This document shows positions 4,952 to 5,406 of a stretch of 5,406 nt of DNA, piece after piece. Below the pieces are notes generated by a model that was not told the DNA's origin, did no database searches, and saw only the letters and a program-made list of their open reading frames with translations. This DNA is from Acetobacteraceae bacterium. Lineage in GTDB: Bacteria; Pseudomonadota; Alphaproteobacteria; Acetobacterales; Acetobacteraceae. The translations under genes were made by a program, and so were the position numbers. Location: contig CANJSR010000346.1 of NCBI GenBank assembly GCA_947476855.1, positions 1-5,406 on the forward strand, in the 5' to 3' direction. How positions within the stretch are numbered: the stretch's first letter is position 1; every line of letters begins with the position of its first letter.

Positions 4952-4982
4952 GCCAACAAAGGATTGGAGGCTCGGAGTGACC

Positions 4983-5406
4983 ATGAACCCACTGGCTGAA
5001 CTGCGCCGGCCGTTGCCCGCCGCCCTGGGCATCGCCGCGATCATTGGATGGGGCTTTGCATTCTATACGATGTCGTCGGCGAATCGCCTGCGGACCGAGG
5101 CCACCAGCAAGGTGGAACTCGCCGTGGCGGCGCAGCGGATGACCAATGCCGAGATGGCGGCGTTGCGCCAGGCCTCCGGCACGCTGGCCGAGGTCGCGGC
5201 GAAGGCCGCGCAGGCCCGGACCGAGGCGGAGGCGGCCACGGCGCTGACGCGCGCGGAGGCGGCCAGGATCGTTGAACTGCGCGCGGAGTCGGAAAGCCTC
5301 GCCAAGACCGTCGCCGAACGGGTGGCCGAGGAAGCGGAAAAGCGGCAGGCCGCCGCGAAGGCGATGGAGGAACTCGGCGCCGCCCTGGCGGTGCGCCTGG
5401 GAGAGA
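4983..5406 (+). CDS. Membrane-anchored coiled-coil protein, N-terminal part (3' truncated)
   Basis: An open frame of 141 codons from ATG 4983 runs through the window end. GGAG (4974-4977) lies five bases upstream of the ATG. A short N-terminus with two arginines (MNPLAELRR) is followed by one hydrophobic segment (about 13-30, ALGIAAIIGWGFAFYTM), a likely signal anchor. From residue 33 on, the protein is rich in Ala, Glu, Arg and Gln with regular hydrophobic spacing and almost no Gly or Pro, which predicts a long coiled coil (about 35-130). With the cytoplasmic N-terminus, the coil should face the periplasm. Any C-terminal domain that would decide the function lies beyond the window. I do not recognise the family. 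Short minus-strand and other-frame reading frames over this region are shadows. Confidence 0.75.
   Translation, partial: MNPLAELRRPLPAALGIAAIIGWGFAFYTMSSANRLRTEATSKVELAVAAQRMTNAEMAALRQASGTLAEVAAKAAQARTEAEAATALTRAEAARIVELRAESESLAKTVAERVAEEAEKRQAAAKAMEELGAALAVRLGE

Overview
The window is GC-rich DNA from what is most likely an alphaproteobacterium, probably in the Rhodospirillales/Acetobacteraceae. That is an inference from codon bias and gene content: a fused indolepyruvate ferredoxin oxidoreductase tail, a Rap1a/Tai-like protein and a TIR-SUMF1 fusion. No RNA gene, CRISPR array, transposase or phage gene is visible. Seven protein genes are supported, two of them cut by the window edges, plus one likely leader peptide and one doubtful mini-ORF.

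Layout. At 2-439 (+) lies the 3' end of a fused indolepyruvate ferredoxin oxidoreductase. Bases 440-621 hold no gene, only a weak hairpin and a short direct repeat. At 622-2271 (-) is the most unusual gene: an N-terminal TIR domain with a candidate NADase glutamate, a transmembrane helix, and a C-terminal formylglycine-generating-enzyme (SUMF1/C-type-lectin fold) domain that has no cysteine. Its DNA is visibly less GC-rich than its neighbours. Upstream on the same strand, 2360-2713 (-) encodes a small exported protein with a dimeric alpha/beta-barrel look. A divergent promoter region (2714-2860) separates it from an MFS transporter (2905-4122, +). The transporter is preceded by a 14-residue leader ORF whose stop overlaps its start codon, with hairpins over the leader's ribosome binding site and over the junction.

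A strong 12-bp inverted repeat (4129-4158) separates the MFS gene from a convergent two-gene unit on the minus strand. That unit is a Rap1a/Tai-like periplasmic protein (4459-4848) followed 12 bp later by a glycine-zipper lipoprotein (4165-4446). A divergent regulatory region with a nested hairpin and tandem 7-bp repeats (4849-4982) leads to a membrane-anchored coiled-coil protein that starts at 4983 (+) and runs off the end.

How the genes relate. Apart from the Rap1a-like/lipoprotein pair, the genes do not form one pathway. The TIR-FGE gene reads as an accessory, possibly defensive, insertion between housekeeping and envelope/transport genes. It carries its own sensor-like and effector-like domains, so it could act without a partner. 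The other points of interest are the leader arrangement before the MFS gene and the Rap1a-like gene, which has no visible type VI effector beside it.
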